A DNA stretch of 64,000 bases from Prevotellaceae bacterium (GCA_019420585.1 JAHZGX010000034.1:62001-126000); one strand, 5' to 3'; numbered from the stretch's first letter, positions 45,897-54,720 are shown. The notes: generated by a model not told the origin, from the letters alone. Program-made: numbers and translations.

Positions 45897-46103
45897 AAAA
45901 TCATTACCAAATTTGGTGGTTTGGCACCCCTGCAAGTCATCAGCGAAAACCTCTCGGCCAAACTCAGTGCCGTGAGCCTTGGCAAAGCCATGGTGGAACC
46001 GGGCTTTGAGAGGGTCAGAAGGGGACAAGTGCAAGGCTTCATCGTGGTTCCGAGGTCGGGCAACGTGATTGCGGACTTCCAAAAATGCCTCTCCACAGAG
46101 TGA
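45897..46103 (+). pseudogene. Orphan 3' end of an unidentified gene
   Basis: An open plus-strand frame of 68 codons without its own start, ending in TGA at 46103. It reads like a genuine protein (TKFGGLAPLQVISENL, then RRGQVQGFIVVPRSG, ending DFQKCLSTE). Its codon use looks coding and unlike the AT-rich surroundings. It abuts the truncated end of the right IS982 relic, so it may be the surviving tail of a gene cut by that element. No family recognised. Confidence 0.35.
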
Positions 46104-46155
46104 CAGATGACGGATAATATCTGGTTTTTCTATAAACTTATATATATAGTAAAAA

Positions 46156-46185
46156 TAAAGTGTGCTTAATATTAAGCACACTTTA
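46156..46185. repeat. 30-bp perfect palindrome
   Basis: Two 15-base arms (taaagtgtgcttaat and its exact complement) meet with no loop, centred at 46170/46171, and are flanked on both sides by TATATATA tracts. It lacks a T-run next to the stem, so it is not a plain terminator. It could be a protein-binding site, cruciform or element end. Confidence 0.85.
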
Positions 46186-46268
46186 CAAGTAGTATATATA
46201 AAAGTTTGCAAAAACAGTGTTTTTATCTGTCATCTGTCACCTCCCGCACAGGATTGCCTCCTCTCACG

Positions 46269-46345
46269 AGTGACTTGGTTACAATCGCAAGTGACTTGGT
46301 TACAACCCTCAAATGACTTGGTTACCACCTTTAAGTGACTTGGTA
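46269..46345. repeat. 21-22-bp tandem repeat array (AAGTGACTTGG core)
   Basis: Four units starting at 46269, 46290, 46312 and 46334 (rrtgacttggttac followed by 7-8 variable bases). The complement of the core, CCAAGTCACTT, matches the core of the array at 17291-17365, so the two arrays are inverted relatives. Confidence 0.85.
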
Positions 46346-46664
46346 AATGCAACAAGACAACCTACCGGGCAGCATGGTAAGCAAGCGTGACCCGGCCATA
46401 CCCTGCTTCCCCCGGCATGAAGGGAGCACATTGCGGATATCAATCTCAGACACAACAGGCGCAAAATGTTAATATATGCTAATAAATCAGCCTTAATTCC
46501 ATCTAATTCCATTTAATTCACGGTTGCCACTCCACCGCCGCCGTACCTTTGCACCGTGTCCAAAAGCCCGTTGGCACGTCATCACCACGGCCTGTTCGGG
46601 AAGGCCAAGGGGGTGAGAGAAAAGGGCAGACATGAAGTACAACCATCAAAACCAATCAAGCACA

Positions 46665-46745
46665 ATGATCCAGTATCAGTTGAAGCAGGACAAGAACCGT
46701 AAGATGAGGCAGGCATGCAGCAAGTGGTACACCGCTCCCGTAATC
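46665..46745 (+). pseudogene. HU-family DNA-binding protein relic (N-terminal end)
   Basis: From the ATG at 46665 the frame reads MIQYQLKQDKNRKM and SKWYTAPVI, matching the start of Bacteroidota HU-like proteins. It then loses all similarity after about 27 residues. A TACCTTTG box lies 114 bases upstream. It is probably a truncated gene end. The complementary half-type relic is at 37180-37366, on the other side of the island. Confidence 0.45.
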
Positions 46746-46922
46746 CGACGGATTGTAGGCGACCAATGCAACGCTCTGCGTTTTTTAACATCTGTCAGAT
46801 GCGATTTACGATGGAGTGCCCCGACAAGAAAAACAGGACGGATTTCAAGAAACAGGAAACCTCTCCCGAACTTACATTACAAAAATTTCAACTCTCAGAA
46901 AAGAAGGATGGGCATCCCAACT

Positions 46923-47441
46923 TCACTTGGTCAGAATCATCTGGAACACGGCCACGTCTTGCCAACCATCCGTGCAGCACGTCCATTGCGGCAAAGTAGC
47001 CGTACGGATGAAGCCAGCCGCAAGGAAAAGCCGCAAGGCCAGATGATTTCCAGTATGCACGTGGGCATAGAGTTGATGCAGGTGCAGCATGTCACGGGCG
47101 TACTCTGCCATGAGTGTCAAGGCGTGCTTTGCCAACCCCTGATGCTGAAAGTCAGGCATAAGCACAATGCCCACCTCGGCACGCTGATGCTTGGGCTCAT
47201 AGTTCTGAAGATCAATAAATCCCACCGACATGCCCGATGGCAAGGCTATGGCCATACGCACGGCCTTATCCTCATAAAAGTTGCACGAACACTGCTTGAT
47301 GTACTCCTTCAACAAGTGCGAGGAGTATGGCACCGACGTGTTTGCGCAGTCCCAAAGCCTCGCATCATTCTCCAGCAAGTACATCAGTTCCAAATCCTCA
47401 GGCTCCACAGCCCTGAGCATCACCTTGTTATCCCTCAGCAC
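46923..47441 (-). CDS. GNAT-family N-acetyltransferase
   Basis: 172 residues starting at a GTG (47441), with an ATG 7 codons later as an alternative. GNAT features: AEVGIVLMPDFQHQGLAKHAL forms the acetyl-CoA pyrophosphate-binding loop (Q-x-x-G-L-A type), and HTGNHLALRLFLAAGF is the typical C-terminal N/F motif. It resembles RimJ/RimL-like or antibiotic-type acetyltransferases. The acceptor is unknown. It overlaps the upstream glycosyltransferase gene by 7 bases and is last in the his-recR transcript. Confidence 0.87.
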   Translation of the reverse strand: MLRDNKVMLRAVEPEDLELMYLLENDARLWDCANTSVPYSSHLLKEYIKQCSCNFYEDKAVRMAIALPSGMSVGFIDLQNYEPKHQRAEVGIVLMPDFQHQGLAKHALTLMAEYARDMLHLHQLYAHVHTGNHLALRLFLAAGFIRTATLPQWTCCTDGWQDVAVFQMILTK

Positions 47442-48535
47442 AACCCGTCTCCTTTCCTATTCTCTTGATATTCATCACTCTGTCCCAATTCAGCCATGGG
47501 AGACACTCCGCCCGTGCGTATGGCCATACCCGAGCGGCGGGACACGGTTTCCAGTTCACGGCGCGGGGCCGGCTGGGTGCGCAATTGCTCCAGCATGTCC
47601 CTGCAGGACTGACAGTCCAAATCATAGGTCACATATTCCACAGGTGTGGTTTTCCGCTGGCAATGGAGCAGAAGCAGCAAATGCTGCCAGACACGCAGCA
47701 GTGAGTCAAGGGCTGCACGACCACAGACCGCCAAGCGGATAAGGATACCCAGCATTCGGTACCGCTCCCCATAATGCTTGTTGAAGAAGAGGAGCATGGC
47801 ATTATAAAAGATATGCACGTAGCGGAAACTGCTCTTCGCGGTGCTCTCGCCCTTATAATGGAGAATGTTGAGGGGCAGGTACCAGTTCTGCCAGCCGGCC
47901 AGCAAAAGGCGGTAACTGAGGTCCACGTCCTCACCATACATGAAGAAACGCTCATCAAGCAGTCCCACTTGGTCAAGAGCTGTACGGCGAAGCATGTTGA
48001 ACGCACCTGATATAATCTCAATCTGGTTGGTCTGATCAGCATCAAGATAACGCATGTAATAACGCCCGAACACGGTGCTACGGGGGAAGAGCCGGCACAG
48101 GCCGCTCATCTTACAGAAACTGGTGAAGGGAGTAGGCACACCGCGCCGGCTCTCGGGAGCAAATGACCCATCGGCATGAAGCATGCGCACACCCACGGCA
48201 CCGGCATCGGGATGCACATCGAGAAAGTCCACGCAGCCCTTAAGCACATCCTCCCCCACGATGGTGTCGGGATTGAGCAGCAGGACATACTTGCCCTCGG
48301 AGAGGCGTATGGCCTGGTTATTGGCTGCAGAGAAGCCTTTGTTGTCACAGTTCTCAATGAAATGTACGTTGGGGAAGCGCGGACGCAGGTATGCCAGAGT
48401 GCCGTCGGTACTGGCATTGTCCACCACCCACACATCGGCCTGGAGGTCACGCGTGGCACGAGATACGCTCCACAGGCACTGTTCCAAATAGTACCTGACG
48501 TTGTAACTGACTATTACGATGCTCAACTGTATCAT
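47435..48535 (-). CDS. Glycosyltransferase family 2
   Basis: 366-residue inverting-type glycosyltransferase from the ATG at 48535, whose ATGA overlaps the preceding stop. LSIVIVSYNVRYYLEQCL at the start, VWVVDNASTDGT (first DXD-like region), LLLNPDT as the second, and FFMYGEDVDLSYRLLLAGW with the catalytic ED are rhamnosyl/WcaA-like GT2 features. A hydrophobic stretch near 255-285 may associate with the membrane. Probably builds surface polysaccharide; donor and acceptor unknown. Confidence 0.9.
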   Translation of the reverse strand: MIQLSIVIVSYNVRYYLEQCLWSVSRATRDLQADVWVVDNASTDGTLAYLRPRFPNVHFIENCDNKGFSAANNQAIRLSEGKYVLLLNPDTIVGEDVLKGCVDFLDVHPDAGAVGVRMLHADGSFAPESRRGVPTPFTSFCKMSGLCRLFPRSTVFGRYYMRYLDADQTNQIEIISGAFNMLRRTALDQVGLLDERFFMYGEDVDLSYRLLLAGWQNWYLPLNILHYKGESTAKSSFRYVHIFYNAMLLFFNKHYGERYRMLGILIRLAVCGRAALDSLLRVWQHLLLLLHCQRKTTPVEYVTYDLDCQSCRDMLEQLRTQPAPRRELETVSRRSGMAIRTGGVSPMAELGQSDEYQENRKGDGLC

Positions 48536-48879
48536 ATCTCGGGGGTAACGGCACGGGGCCACAGAAGCAGCATGGCCACACCCACTGCCGCAGCACAGGC
48601 CAGTGTGGTGGAACTATAAAAGAGGTAATAAACCAGCAGGGAAGCCATGAGCGGCAGGGCAAAACAAGCAAAACGCAGCCAGGGACGGTGAGGCGACTTC
48701 ATGCCCGTCACCAAACCCACCAGCGTGAGAGCCAGTGTGGTCACCTCGCATGCGTACTGCCACGCGTCACAACCGCAGAAAAATCCCTCGGGCAAGATTC
48801 CCGACTCGAAAAGTATAATAAGGCAAGCGGCAGCCAGCACCACGGCACCCCAGAGCCGTTGCCATTGTTTAATGTTCAT
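48532..48879 (-). CDS. Small multi-pass membrane protein
   Basis: 115 residues with four probable membrane helices (about 9-26, 44-60, 68-87 and 90-108). It is rich in alanine, leucine and cysteine. No family recognised. It sits between recR and the glycosyltransferase gene and overlaps the latter by 4 bases, so the two are probably made together. Confidence 0.7.
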   Translation of the reverse strand: MNIKQWQRLWGAVVLAAACLIILFESGILPEGFFCGCDAWQYACEVTTLALTLVGLVTGMKSPHRPWLRFACFALPLMASLLVYYLFYSSTTLACAAAVGVAMLLLWPRAVTPEI

Positions 48880-48954
48880 CCGTTACGTAAGTTTATAGTG
48901 TTGTTGGCCCGTACGTAATGCCACCCATCCGCCGGGCAGCCAAGACTGACACAG

Positions 48955-49572
48955 TCACTTGCCAAAGGGAACGCGCGCGGTGATGGCACGCCCCAGAGTG
49001 GCCTCGTCAGTGTACTGCAACTCATCGTTCTGCGCCACTCCACGGGCAAGTGTGGACACAGGTACCTGCACAGGCTGCAACTTGCGATATATATAGAAGC
49101 CTGTGGTGTCGCCCTCCATGGTGGGGCTGAGTGCCAATATGACCTCACGCACATCACCCTGACTGACACGCTCCACCAAACTCTCAATCTCCAGGTCAGA
49201 GGGTCCCACGCCGTCCATAGGACTTATCACGCCACCCAGCACGTGGTAAAGTCCGCGGTACTGCATGGTTCGCTCCACGGCAAGAACATCCTGCACATTC
49301 TCCACCACGCAGACGAGCGAGGCATCGCGTGCCGGATTGGAGCAGATGGCACACAAGTCATCGTCACAGATATTACGGCACACACGACAACGCTTCACGC
49401 CATGGCGCAAGTCCACGATACTCTGCGCCATGCGGTCCACTTCCTCGGGAGTCTGGTTGAGCAGGTGCAGAGCCAGCCTGAGAGCAGTCTTGCTGCCTAT
49501 GCCCGGCAGGCGGCTTATCTCGCTCACAGCACGCTGCAGGAGCATCGAAGGGTATTGATTATCTGTAGGCAT
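48955..49572 (-). CDS. recR: Recombination protein RecR
   Basis: RecFOR-pathway DNA repair protein; loads RecA at gaps with RecO. The ATG at 49572 gives 205 residues, the normal length. An N-terminal helix-hairpin-helix (LPGIGSKTALRLA), the C4 zinc site (CRVCRNICDDDLCAIC), and the Toprim domain (LVCVVENVQDVLAVE, then LSPTMEGDTTGFYI) are all present. It lies 22 bases after hisB. Confidence 0.95.
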   Translation of the reverse strand: MPTDNQYPSMLLQRAVSEISRLPGIGSKTALRLALHLLNQTPEEVDRMAQSIVDLRHGVKRCRVCRNICDDDLCAICSNPARDASLVCVVENVQDVLAVERTMQYRGLYHVLGGVISPMDGVGPSDLEIESLVERVSQGDVREVILALSPTMEGDTTGFYIYRKLQPVQVPVSTLARGVAQNDELQYTDEATLGRAITARVPFGK

Positions 49573-49594
49573 ATCGGAGTGCTGCAGTTCGTAC

Positions 49595-50659
49595 TCAGAG
49601 CATGCCCTTGCTGGAGGGCAACTGATAATGATCGACATCCCTGCGCACGGCCATGCGCATGCTGCGTGCCAGTGCCTTGAAGATGCCTTCGATAAGGTGA
49701 TGTTCGTTCTCCCCGCGGGCCTGCACGTTCAAGTTCATCTGAGCGGAGTCGGACAGGCTCTTGAAGAAATGCTTAAACATCTCGGTAGGCACGTCACCTA
49801 TGCGCTCGCGGTGAAGCTCCACGCCCCACACCAGCCAAGGCCGTCCGCCGAAATCAAGAGCCACCTGGCACAGGCTGTCGTCCATAGGCAGGCAGAAACC
49901 ATAGCGCTCAATACCCTTTTTGTCGCCCAATGCCTGGCGGATGCACTGCCCCAAGGCAAGTGCCGTATCTTCCACCGTGTGGTGCTCATCCACATGGAGG
50001 TCACCATCACAACGGACATACAGGTCCATCATGCCATGGTGAGGCAACTGCTCCAACATGTGGTCAAGGAAACCGAGTCCCGTGTGAATGTCGCTCTTTC
50101 CGTTGCCGTCAAGATTCAGACGCACCTCAATGTCCGTCTCGCGGGTGGTACGCTTGACCGTGGCTGTACGCTCACCGGCAAACACCATCTGGCAAACCTT
50201 GTCCCAGTTACAGGTGTCACTGATGAGGGCACACTGCGCCCCCAGATTCTGTGCCAGCATTCGGTCGGTCTCTCTGTCGCCTATCACCCAACTGTGCTCC
50301 AGGTCATAATCGCCCTGCATGTAGGCAGTGAGCATACCAGTCCCCGGCTTACGCGTGGGCAGGTTGTCGGCCGGGAAACTGCGGTCAATGTGCACGGAGT
50401 CGAAGGTCACGCCCTCGCCCTGCAGTATGTCAAGCATCAGCCGGTGGGTTGGCCAGAAGTCGACCTCGGGATAAGAGTCCGTTCCCAGACCGTCCTGATT
50501 GGACACCATGACAAACTCATAATCAGTATGCCGGCGCAAGAAACGCAATGCGCTGATGGCTCCAGGCACGAAGCGGAACTTCTGGAAACTGTCAATCTGC
50601 TCATCGGCAGGTTCCACCAGAATAGTTCCGTCGCGGTCTATGAAGAGTGCTTTCCTCAT
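49595..50659 (-). CDS. hisB: Bifunctional histidinol-phosphatase/IGP dehydratase
   Basis: Two steps of histidine synthesis in one 354-residue protein. The N-terminal HAD phosphatase (1-165) has FIDRDGTILVEP and VIGDRETD. The C-terminal imidazoleglycerol-phosphate dehydratase (170-354) has the metal-binding FLDHMLEQLPHHG and DEHHTVED motifs. This fusion is shared by enterobacteria and Bacteroidota. It is the fourth gene of the hisG-D-C-B series and starts 8 bases after the hisC stop. Confidence 0.96.
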   Translation of the reverse strand: MRKALFIDRDGTILVEPADEQIDSFQKFRFVPGAISALRFLRRHTDYEFVMVSNQDGLGTDSYPEVDFWPTHRLMLDILQGEGVTFDSVHIDRSFPADNLPTRKPGTGMLTAYMQGDYDLEHSWVIGDRETDRMLAQNLGAQCALISDTCNWDKVCQMVFAGERTATVKRTTRETDIEVRLNLDGNGKSDIHTGLGFLDHMLEQLPHHGMMDLYVRCDGDLHVDEHHTVEDTALALGQCIRQALGDKKGIERYGFCLPMDDSLCQVALDFGGRPWLVWGVELHRERIGDVPTEMFKHFFKSLSDSAQMNLNVQARGENEHHLIEGIFKALARSMRMAVRRDVDHYQLPSSKGML

Positions 50660-50667
50660 CTTTCGTT

Positions 50668-51705
50668 TTATTTATAACATCTCAACACGGAGAGCAGTTC
50701 ACAGTTCTCCTTGGCTGTACCTATAGTGATGCGCAGGCAATTGCCGCAAAGTTCCACACGGTTGCGGTTGCGCACGATAATACCCTTGTTCACCAAATAA
50801 TGGTAAAGCGCATTGGCATCATCCACGCGCACCAGCAGGAAATTGGCGTCACTGGGATACACCTGACGACAGAAAGGCAACTCGCGCAGGGCGGGAGCCA
50901 TAGTGTCACGCTCGGCAACGATGTTGCCTACCCAACTGGCCACGCTGGCCGACTGTGTGAGTATGCGCTTGGCCTGCTCGCAAGTGAGCAGGTTGACGTT
51001 GTAAGGATACTTGACTTTGTTGAAGAGTGCGATTATCTCCTCGCCGGCAAATGCCATACCCAGACGTATGGCTGCCGATGCCCAAGCCTTGCTCATGGTA
51101 TTGAGCACAATTAGATTGGGGTAAAGGGAAAGGTCGAGGCGAAAAGGACGCTGACGACAGAAGTCTGAATAAGCCTCGTCAACCACCACAATGCCCTCGA
51201 ACTCCTTCAAGACCCGCACCACAGACCCCCGATGGAGAGCCGCTCCCGTGGGGTTATTGGGCGAACACAGCCAGATTACCTTGGTGTTCCGGTCGGCAGC
51301 CTGCAGCAGCCTGTCGGCATCAAGGGTGTAATCCTCATTGAGGAGAACGGGACGATACTCCACATCATTGATGTCAGCACATACCTGATACATGCCATAC
51401 GTGGGGCTCATGGCCACCACGTTGTCCACTCCCGGACGGCAGAAGATGCGGTACACGAGGTCAATGGCCTCATCGGACCCATTGCCCATGAATATCTGTT
51501 CGGGACGCACACCCTTTATGCGGGAAAGCATCAGCCTCAAATCCTCATGCACGGGAGCGGGATAGCGATCATAGGGAGCATTGTAAGGGCTCTCGTTTGC
51601 ATCGAGGAAGACATGCGCCTCACGCCCTTTGAACTCATCACGGGCGCAGCTGTAAGGCTCCAAAGCCTGTATATTGGGGCGCACCAAATCCTTCAGTTCC
51701 TTCAT
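50668..51705 (-). CDS. hisC: Histidinol-phosphate aminotransferase
   Basis: PLP-dependent fold type I aminotransferase of 345 residues. FMGNGSDEAIDLVYRIFC marks the cofactor phosphate site region, CSPNNPTG and VVDEAYSDF are conserved, and the PLP lysine lies in LNTMSKAWASAAIRLG. Its ATG overlaps the hisD stop by 4 bases. Confidence 0.96.
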   Translation of the reverse strand: MKELKDLVRPNIQALEPYSCARDEFKGREAHVFLDANESPYNAPYDRYPAPVHEDLRLMLSRIKGVRPEQIFMGNGSDEAIDLVYRIFCRPGVDNVVAMSPTYGMYQVCADINDVEYRPVLLNEDYTLDADRLLQAADRNTKVIWLCSPNNPTGAALHRGSVVRVLKEFEGIVVVDEAYSDFCRQRPFRLDLSLYPNLIVLNTMSKAWASAAIRLGMAFAGEEIIALFNKVKYPYNVNLLTCEQAKRILTQSASVASWVGNIVAERDTMAPALRELPFCRQVYPSDANFLLVRVDDANALYHYLVNKGIIVRNRNRVELCGNCLRITIGTAKENCELLSVLRCYK

Positions 51706-52985
51706 TTCACTTCTTTTATTCGCAATGTCATGGCATTTTTATGGGCATCCAATCCCTCGCCCGCGGCCATCCGCTCCACGGCAGGGCCTATAGCACGCAC
51801 TCCTTCGGGAGTGATGTGTTGGAAGGTCACCTTCCTGATATAACTGTCCAGATTGACCCCGCTGTATGCTTTGGCCCATCCGGCAGTGGGCAGAGTGTGG
51901 TTGGTTCCGCTGGCATAGTCGCCCGCGCTCTCGGGCGTAAGGCTTCCGAGAAACACACTTCCGGCATTGACCACCCTGGCAGCCAGTTCCATATAGTTGG
52001 CTGTCTCTATAATGAGATGCTCAGGAGCATAACGGTTGGCCACGTCCATCATCTCCTCACAGTCCTTCACCAAGATCAGTTTGCTGTACTCCAACGAGCG
52101 TGCAGCCAGGTCTCTGCGGGGCAAGAGAGCCAGTTGGCGATTCACCTCGGCCTGCACCTCATCCAGGAGCCTGCGGCTGGTGGTGATGAGCACTACCTGG
52201 CTGTCGGATCCGTGCTCCGCCTGGCTCAGCAAGTCGGCAGCCACAAAGTCGGGGCGAGAAGAGTCATCAGCCAGCACGGCAACCTCGCTGGGACCGGCAG
52301 GCATGTCAATTGCCACGCCCTGCATGCTCACCTGCTGCTTGGCACAAGTCACGTATTGATTGCCCGGGCCGAAAATCTTATAAACCTTGGGGACGCTCTG
52401 TGTACCGAAAGCCATGGCACCGATGGCCTGCACGCCGCCAGCCTTGAACACGCGGCATACGCCTGCCACGCGTGCCGCAGCCAGCACCGCGGCATTCACC
52501 TTGCCATCTGCTGCAGGAGGTGTGCAGAGTACAATCTCGGGGCAACCTGCCAACTTGGCCGGTGTGGCCAACATGAGCACAGTGCTGAAGAGCGGTGCCG
52601 TGCCTCCAGGAATGTAGAGCCCCACGCGCTGGATGGGTATAGCCTTCTGCCAGCACTCCACCCCATCGGTCACCTTTACGTGATCGGCATGGAAACGCTG
52701 GCTGGCATGGAACTTCTCTATGTTGGCATGTGCCAGTTCGATGGCCTGCTTCAAGTCAGCGGGCACTTGCTCCCAAGCCTCGTCCATCTCCTCTCGGGTG
52801 ACTTCCAAAGCACTGAGCACGGCATGGTCAAACTGTTTCTCGTAGCGCAACACAGCCTCATCGCCGTGCTGCCGCACATCGTCAAGCACAGTCGACACCG
52901 TGGCTGCAAGATGAGCGGCATCGTGTGCCGGTCTCTGCAGGAGGCAGTCAAGTTGTGCCTGCGTGGGGTATTCGTAAACGTTCAT
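51702..52985 (-). CDS. hisD: Histidinol dehydrogenase
   Basis: Zinc enzyme oxidising histidinol to histidine. The ATG at 52985 (MNVYEYPTQAQ) gives 427 residues, the typical length; a longer frame upstream adds 14 unconvincing residues. Motifs include YIPGGTAPLFSTVLM, FGPGNQYVTCAK, DMPAGPSEVAVLAD and QAEHGSDSQ with zinc and catalytic residues, and RYAPEHLII. Coupled to hisC by overlap. Confidence 0.96.
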   Translation of the reverse strand: MNVYEYPTQAQLDCLLQRPAHDAAHLAATVSTVLDDVRQHGDEAVLRYEKQFDHAVLSALEVTREEMDEAWEQVPADLKQAIELAHANIEKFHASQRFHADHVKVTDGVECWQKAIPIQRVGLYIPGGTAPLFSTVLMLATPAKLAGCPEIVLCTPPAADGKVNAAVLAAARVAGVCRVFKAGGVQAIGAMAFGTQSVPKVYKIFGPGNQYVTCAKQQVSMQGVAIDMPAGPSEVAVLADDSSRPDFVAADLLSQAEHGSDSQVVLITTSRRLLDEVQAEVNRQLALLPRRDLAARSLEYSKLILVKDCEEMMDVANRYAPEHLIIETANYMELAARVVNAGSVFLGSLTPESAGDYASGTNHTLPTAGWAKAYSGVNLDSYIRKVTFQHITPEGVRAIGPAVERMAAGEGLDAHKNAMTLRIKEVK

Positions 52986-53110
52986 TTGTGGGTTCTCCCG
53001 TCTTTGTTTGTTCCTTTCCAAAGTCACAGAGCGCGAAGCCCCGTGCCCCCATGTTATATAAAAGTATGGGCATGGACTGCAACTCCATGCCCACCTTGCC
53101 CCCGAGAGGG

Positions 53111-53977
53111 TCAGAGAATCATTTTCTCAATGGGCACCACCAATATTCCCTGTGCACCCAACTGCTTCAACTGGCGTATGATCTGCCAGAAGCGCTGTTC
53201 ATCAATGACCGTGTGCACGCTGCTCCATCCCGGCGTGGCTAAAGGCATCACCGTGGGACTTTTGGCTCCAGGAAGCACAGCCACCACATCCTGTATGCGG
53301 TCAGTGGGCACATTCATCAGCACGTATTTCTTGTCCTCGGCGTTTTTCACTGCCTCTATACGAAACAGGAGTTCATCCAGCACCGCACGTTTCTCGGCCG
53401 TAAGACCGCGATTGGCAATCAGCAGAGCCTCGCTCTGCATCACGACCTCCACCTCGCGCAGATTGTTGCTCACCAGAGTGCTTCCACTGCTGACGATGTC
53501 GAAGATGGCATCCGCTAGGCCAATACCCGGGCTAATCTCCACCGACCCTGTAATCACATGAATGTCTGCGGCTATATGGTTCCGCTCCATAAAGCGGCGC
53601 AAAATGCCCGGATAGGAGGTGGCTATCTTCTTCCCCTCAAACCACTTCAAGCCTTTATAAGGTTCTGCATGAGGGATGGCCAGCGAAAGACGGCACTTGC
53701 TGAATCCTAGCGGACGCACCACCTCGGCATCTTCATTGCGCTCCTCATACTCATTCTGCCCCACTATGCCCAGGTCTGCAACGCCCGTAGCCACGCTTTG
53801 GGGAATGTCATCATCACGCAAGAAGAGTACTTCGATGGGGAAGTTGTTGCTCTGTACCAACAGGGTGCGCCTGCTTTGGGGCACCTTGATGCCCGCCTCG
53901 GCCAGCAGTGCCATGGTGTCCTCATAGAGCCGTCCCTTTGACTGCACGGCTATTCTCAGCAATGATGTCTTGTCCAT
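53111..53977 (-). CDS. hisG: ATP phosphoribosyltransferase, long form
   Basis: First and feedback-regulated step of histidine synthesis. The ATG at 53977 gives 288 residues, matching the long HisG with a C-terminal ACT-like regulatory domain (about 215-288). LRIAVQSKGRLYEDTMALL and DLGIVGQNEYEE lie in the N-terminal catalytic lobe, and the phosphate-binding stretch is GSVEISPGIGLADAIFDIVSSG. It is first in the his operon, 125 bases before hisD. Confidence 0.95.
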   Translation of the reverse strand: MDKTSLLRIAVQSKGRLYEDTMALLAEAGIKVPQSRRTLLVQSNNFPIEVLFLRDDDIPQSVATGVADLGIVGQNEYEERNEDAEVVRPLGFSKCRLSLAIPHAEPYKGLKWFEGKKIATSYPGILRRFMERNHIAADIHVITGSVEISPGIGLADAIFDIVSSGSTLVSNNLREVEVVMQSEALLIANRGLTAEKRAVLDELLFRIEAVKNAEDKKYVLMNVPTDRIQDVVAVLPGAKSPTVMPLATPGWSSVHTVIDEQRFWQIIRQLKQLGAQGILVVPIEKMIL

Positions 53978-54075
53978 TACGCTTATATGTATATGTAAAT
54001 ATCCTGTCCAATCCCTTGCCCTCCACACCTCATCCTCCATAGCAGAAGACACGCGTGGCAGAAGCAACGCAATTG

Positions 54076-54083
54076 CAAAGTTA
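54076..54083 (-). promoter_or_regulatory. Putative -7 element of the his operon
   Basis: Minus strand TAACTTTG about 98 bases before the hisG start. I see no histidine-rich leader peptide or attenuator in the intervening leader. Confidence 0.45.
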
Positions 54084-54177
54084 TGAAAATTACGTGAAAG
54101 AGAAGGGATGTTACCCTCCTTTCCTTAGCCACGGCACCCATAATGGTTCCTGCAATGGGGAAAGGCATGCCCATCCT

Positions 54178-54615
54178 TCACTGCAAGAGTTCGCCAGCAC
54201 CCTTCTTCTCTGCCTTTTGCACCACAGTCAGCGTGACTTTGGACTGCCCACAAGTAATGTGTATTTCCGCCTTACGATCCTTGCCCGTGGCGTTTTCCGC
54301 CAAAGACATACCGATTGTATTATCGCCAGCATCGCCCCCGTAATCACTCAGCAACAGCCAGTACACAGGTTCGCTATACGATGAATTTGAGGCTGCAGAG
54401 ACAACAGCGGCCGTCCACTTGCCTGTGGAGTTAAAGACAATCTGATTTTCCCAACCCGTCTTATCGGCAGGGAAAACCCAACTGGCAGAAGTCCCCTCCG
54501 TCAGGGAAACATGTTCCTGCGGAGGAACAGAGTCGTCTCCGCAGGAAACAACAAAACACACTGCCGACAACATCAGCACAAGACGTGCAAGCAAAGACAA
54601 AATCTCTTTTCTCAT
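54178..54615 (-). CDS. BACON-like domain lipoprotein
   Basis: 145 residues with a lipoprotein signal (LLARLVLMLSAVCFVVSC). After a short linker, the pattern ASWVFPADKTGW, WTAAVV, NATGKDRKAEIHI and VTLTVVQK follows the beta-sandwich BACON fold found in Bacteroidota surface glycan proteins and carbohydrate-binding lipoproteins. It is a single-domain protein, so it has no catalytic part. Ligand unknown. It has its own promoter. Confidence 0.8.
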   Translation of the reverse strand: MRKEILSLLARLVLMLSAVCFVVSCGDDSVPPQEHVSLTEGTSASWVFPADKTGWENQIVFNSTGKWTAAVVSAASNSSYSEPVYWLLLSDYGGDAGDNTIGMSLAENATGKDRKAEIHITCGQSKVTLTVVQKAEKKGAGELLQ

Positions 54616-54720
54616 TATTTATATAACTTTAAACAACAAAGCACCTCATCATCCAGTGCGGCTACCTTCATCACAAAGCCTGCTCATGGCCATGCACCGA
54701 GGCACAGTAGTTCACACATG

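Larger units (their letters stand above)
46104..46664. other. Right edge of the accessory island
   Basis: About 560 bases without a gene. It contains the 30-bp palindrome (46156-46185), the short-repeat array (46269-46345) and a TACCTTTG -7-like box (46544-46551) ahead of the HU-like fragment at 46665. Confidence 0.5.

Noticed and set aside
46632..47468. 278-codon plus frame opposite the GNAT gene
   Set aside because: Only its first part (from 46665) looks coding, as an HU-like start; the rest is antisense to a gene with clear GNAT motifs.
51741..53561. Plus-strand frame of 606 codons opposite hisD and hisG
   Set aside because: Shadow of two genes with full family motifs; it runs across their boundary without start signals.
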